This document shows positions 5,717 through 6,320 of a stretch of DNA of 6,320 nucleotides, in pieces. Each line of letters starts with the position of its first letter. The first letter of the stretch is position 1. The stretch comes from Rhodospirillales bacterium. GTDB lineage: Bacteria; Pseudomonadota; Alphaproteobacteria; Reyranellales; Reyranellaceae. The position numbers and the translations under genes are program-made. The notes beneath the pieces were generated by a model. It was given only the letters and a program-made list of their open reading frames with translations, did not search any database and was not told the origin of the DNA. The stretch is taken from assembly GCA_013205335.1 (NCBI GenBank), contig JABMNB010000599.1:1-6320 (forward strand), in the 5' to 3' direction.

Positions 5717-6320
5717 CTATAACTTCTCGGCCTTGAACAGGCGCGGCGGCGCGACCAGGCGGTCCTGCGCCGCCACGAGCTGAAGCTCGCGCTCGCCCAT
5801 CGCCTGCGTCGCTTCGAGGACCGCGAAGATCGACGAGGCGGCCTTGCCGAGCGCGTCCGCGATATCGTCGCCGCCGATCCAGTGCGCCGCAAAGAGTGCG
5901 GCGACCGCATCGCCGGTGCCGTTCGGTGCGATCGGGAACCCGATCATCGGCGTCGCCACCCGCCACGCCGCGTCGCGGGTCACCGCCACCATTTCGATCG
6001 TGTCTGCCGGTGAGTCGGCCCGGCGCAGGCTGGTGATGAGGGCGAGCCGCGGCCCCCGTAGCTCTCCTTGCAGCAGCGTGCGCGCGGCGGCCAGCGCCTC
6101 GTCCATGGTCGCGACGGTGCGGCCGGTCAGATGTTCGAGCTCGAAATGATTGGGAGTCACGAGGTCGGCGGCCGGGATCGCTCGGTCACGAAAAAAGGCA
6201 TCTATGCCGGGCTTGACGTAGATGCCGGTGTCGATGTCGCCGAGCACTGGATCGCAGCACCAGATCGCGCGCGGATTGGCGGCTCGCACGCGCCGTGCGG
6301 TATCGAGGACGATGTCGGCC
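5717..6320 (-). CDS. pdxY: Pyridoxal kinase, C-terminal part (5' end off window)
   Basis: This ribokinase-fold kinase phosphorylates pyridoxal with ATP to give pyridoxal 5'-phosphate in the vitamin B6 salvage pathway, in the cytoplasm. The frame stays open to the right edge. The first residues there, ADIVLDTARRVRAANPRAIW, run straight into the family block CDPVLGD (22-28 of the visible 200), so the GTG at 6289 is internal and about 85 N-terminal residues are missing. Other hallmarks are TPNHFELEHLTGR (55-67) and PNGTGDAVAALFAAH (132-146). Its GTGD carries the anion hole and the catalytic aspartate. Ser/Thr and acidic contacts before GTGD look normal. It ends in TAG 7 bp before the exporter gene, which probably shares its transcript. 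Family assignment is firm. The choice of PdxY over PdxK rests on overall similarity from memory. Confidence 0.92.
   Translation of the reverse strand, partial: ADIVLDTARRVRAANPRAIWCCDPVLGDIDTGIYVKPGIDAFFRDRAIPAADLVTPNHFELEHLTGRTVATMDEALAAARTLLQGELRGPRLALITSLRRADSPADTIEMVAVTRDAAWRVATPMIGFPIAPNGTGDAVAALFAAHWIGGDDIADALGKAASSIFAVLEATQAMGERELQLVAAQDRLVAPPRLFKAEKL

Noticed and set aside
4522..5736. Plus-strand open frame of 404 codons covering rutE and antisense to the exporter
   Set aside because: Gln/Asp/Arg/Ala-rich, hydrophilic and repetitive, a typical complement of a membrane-protein gene. No ribosome site or known domain.
5710..5910. Extension of the LysE-type protein upstream to 5910
   Set aside because: The added part is very Arg/Ser-rich, lies inside pdxY in another frame, and precedes the natural first membrane segment.

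Overview
The window is GC-rich (third codon positions almost all G or C), densely packed bacterial chromosome. The protein families, the codon use and a palindromic intergenic element of a kind I remember from Bradyrhizobium, Rhodopseudomonas and Reyranella genomes point to an alphaproteobacterium. The exact genus is not determined.

Layout, left to right. (1) The 3' end of aspartate-semialdehyde dehydrogenase (asd, +) enters from the left edge. (2) A 236-bp gap follows, holding an imperfect nested palindrome that can fold into a branched, cloverleaf-like shape. (3) A TPR-glycosyltransferase fusion protein (+, GTG start) comes next. (4) It meets head-on, sharing a CTAG palindrome that supplies both stop codons, a three-gene minus-strand cassette. 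Read in transcription order, this encodes a radical SAM protein with a C-terminal cysteine cluster, a family-2-like glycosyltransferase (TIGR04283 type) and a second nucleotidyl/glycosyl transferase (TIGR04282 type). The genes are joined by 4-bp GTGA and ATGA stop/start overlaps. (5) Diverging from the cassette across about 124 bp is a RutE-type nitroreductase (+) with a strong ribosome binding site. (6) Converging on it is a minus-strand pair: pyridoxal kinase (pdxY, 5' end off the right edge) followed after 7 bp by a LysE/RhtB-type exporter.

How the genes may work together. The overlapping starts suggest that the radical SAM enzyme and the two transferases are translated together and act in one pathway. 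Both transferase families are known to travel with radical SAM proteins, and in that setting they have been linked to arsenosugar-type or selenodomain systems. Here no arsM or other arsenic gene is visible, and the radical SAM protein does not look like classical ArsS, so the product is unknown. The TPR-glycosyltransferase next door may belong to the same glycosylation theme or may only be a neighbour. Asd, RutE, PdxY and LysE are ordinary metabolic and transport genes with no visible functional tie to the cassette. The radical SAM/two-transferase cassette is the most interesting content. I see no phage, IS element, CRISPR array, tRNA or rRNA.
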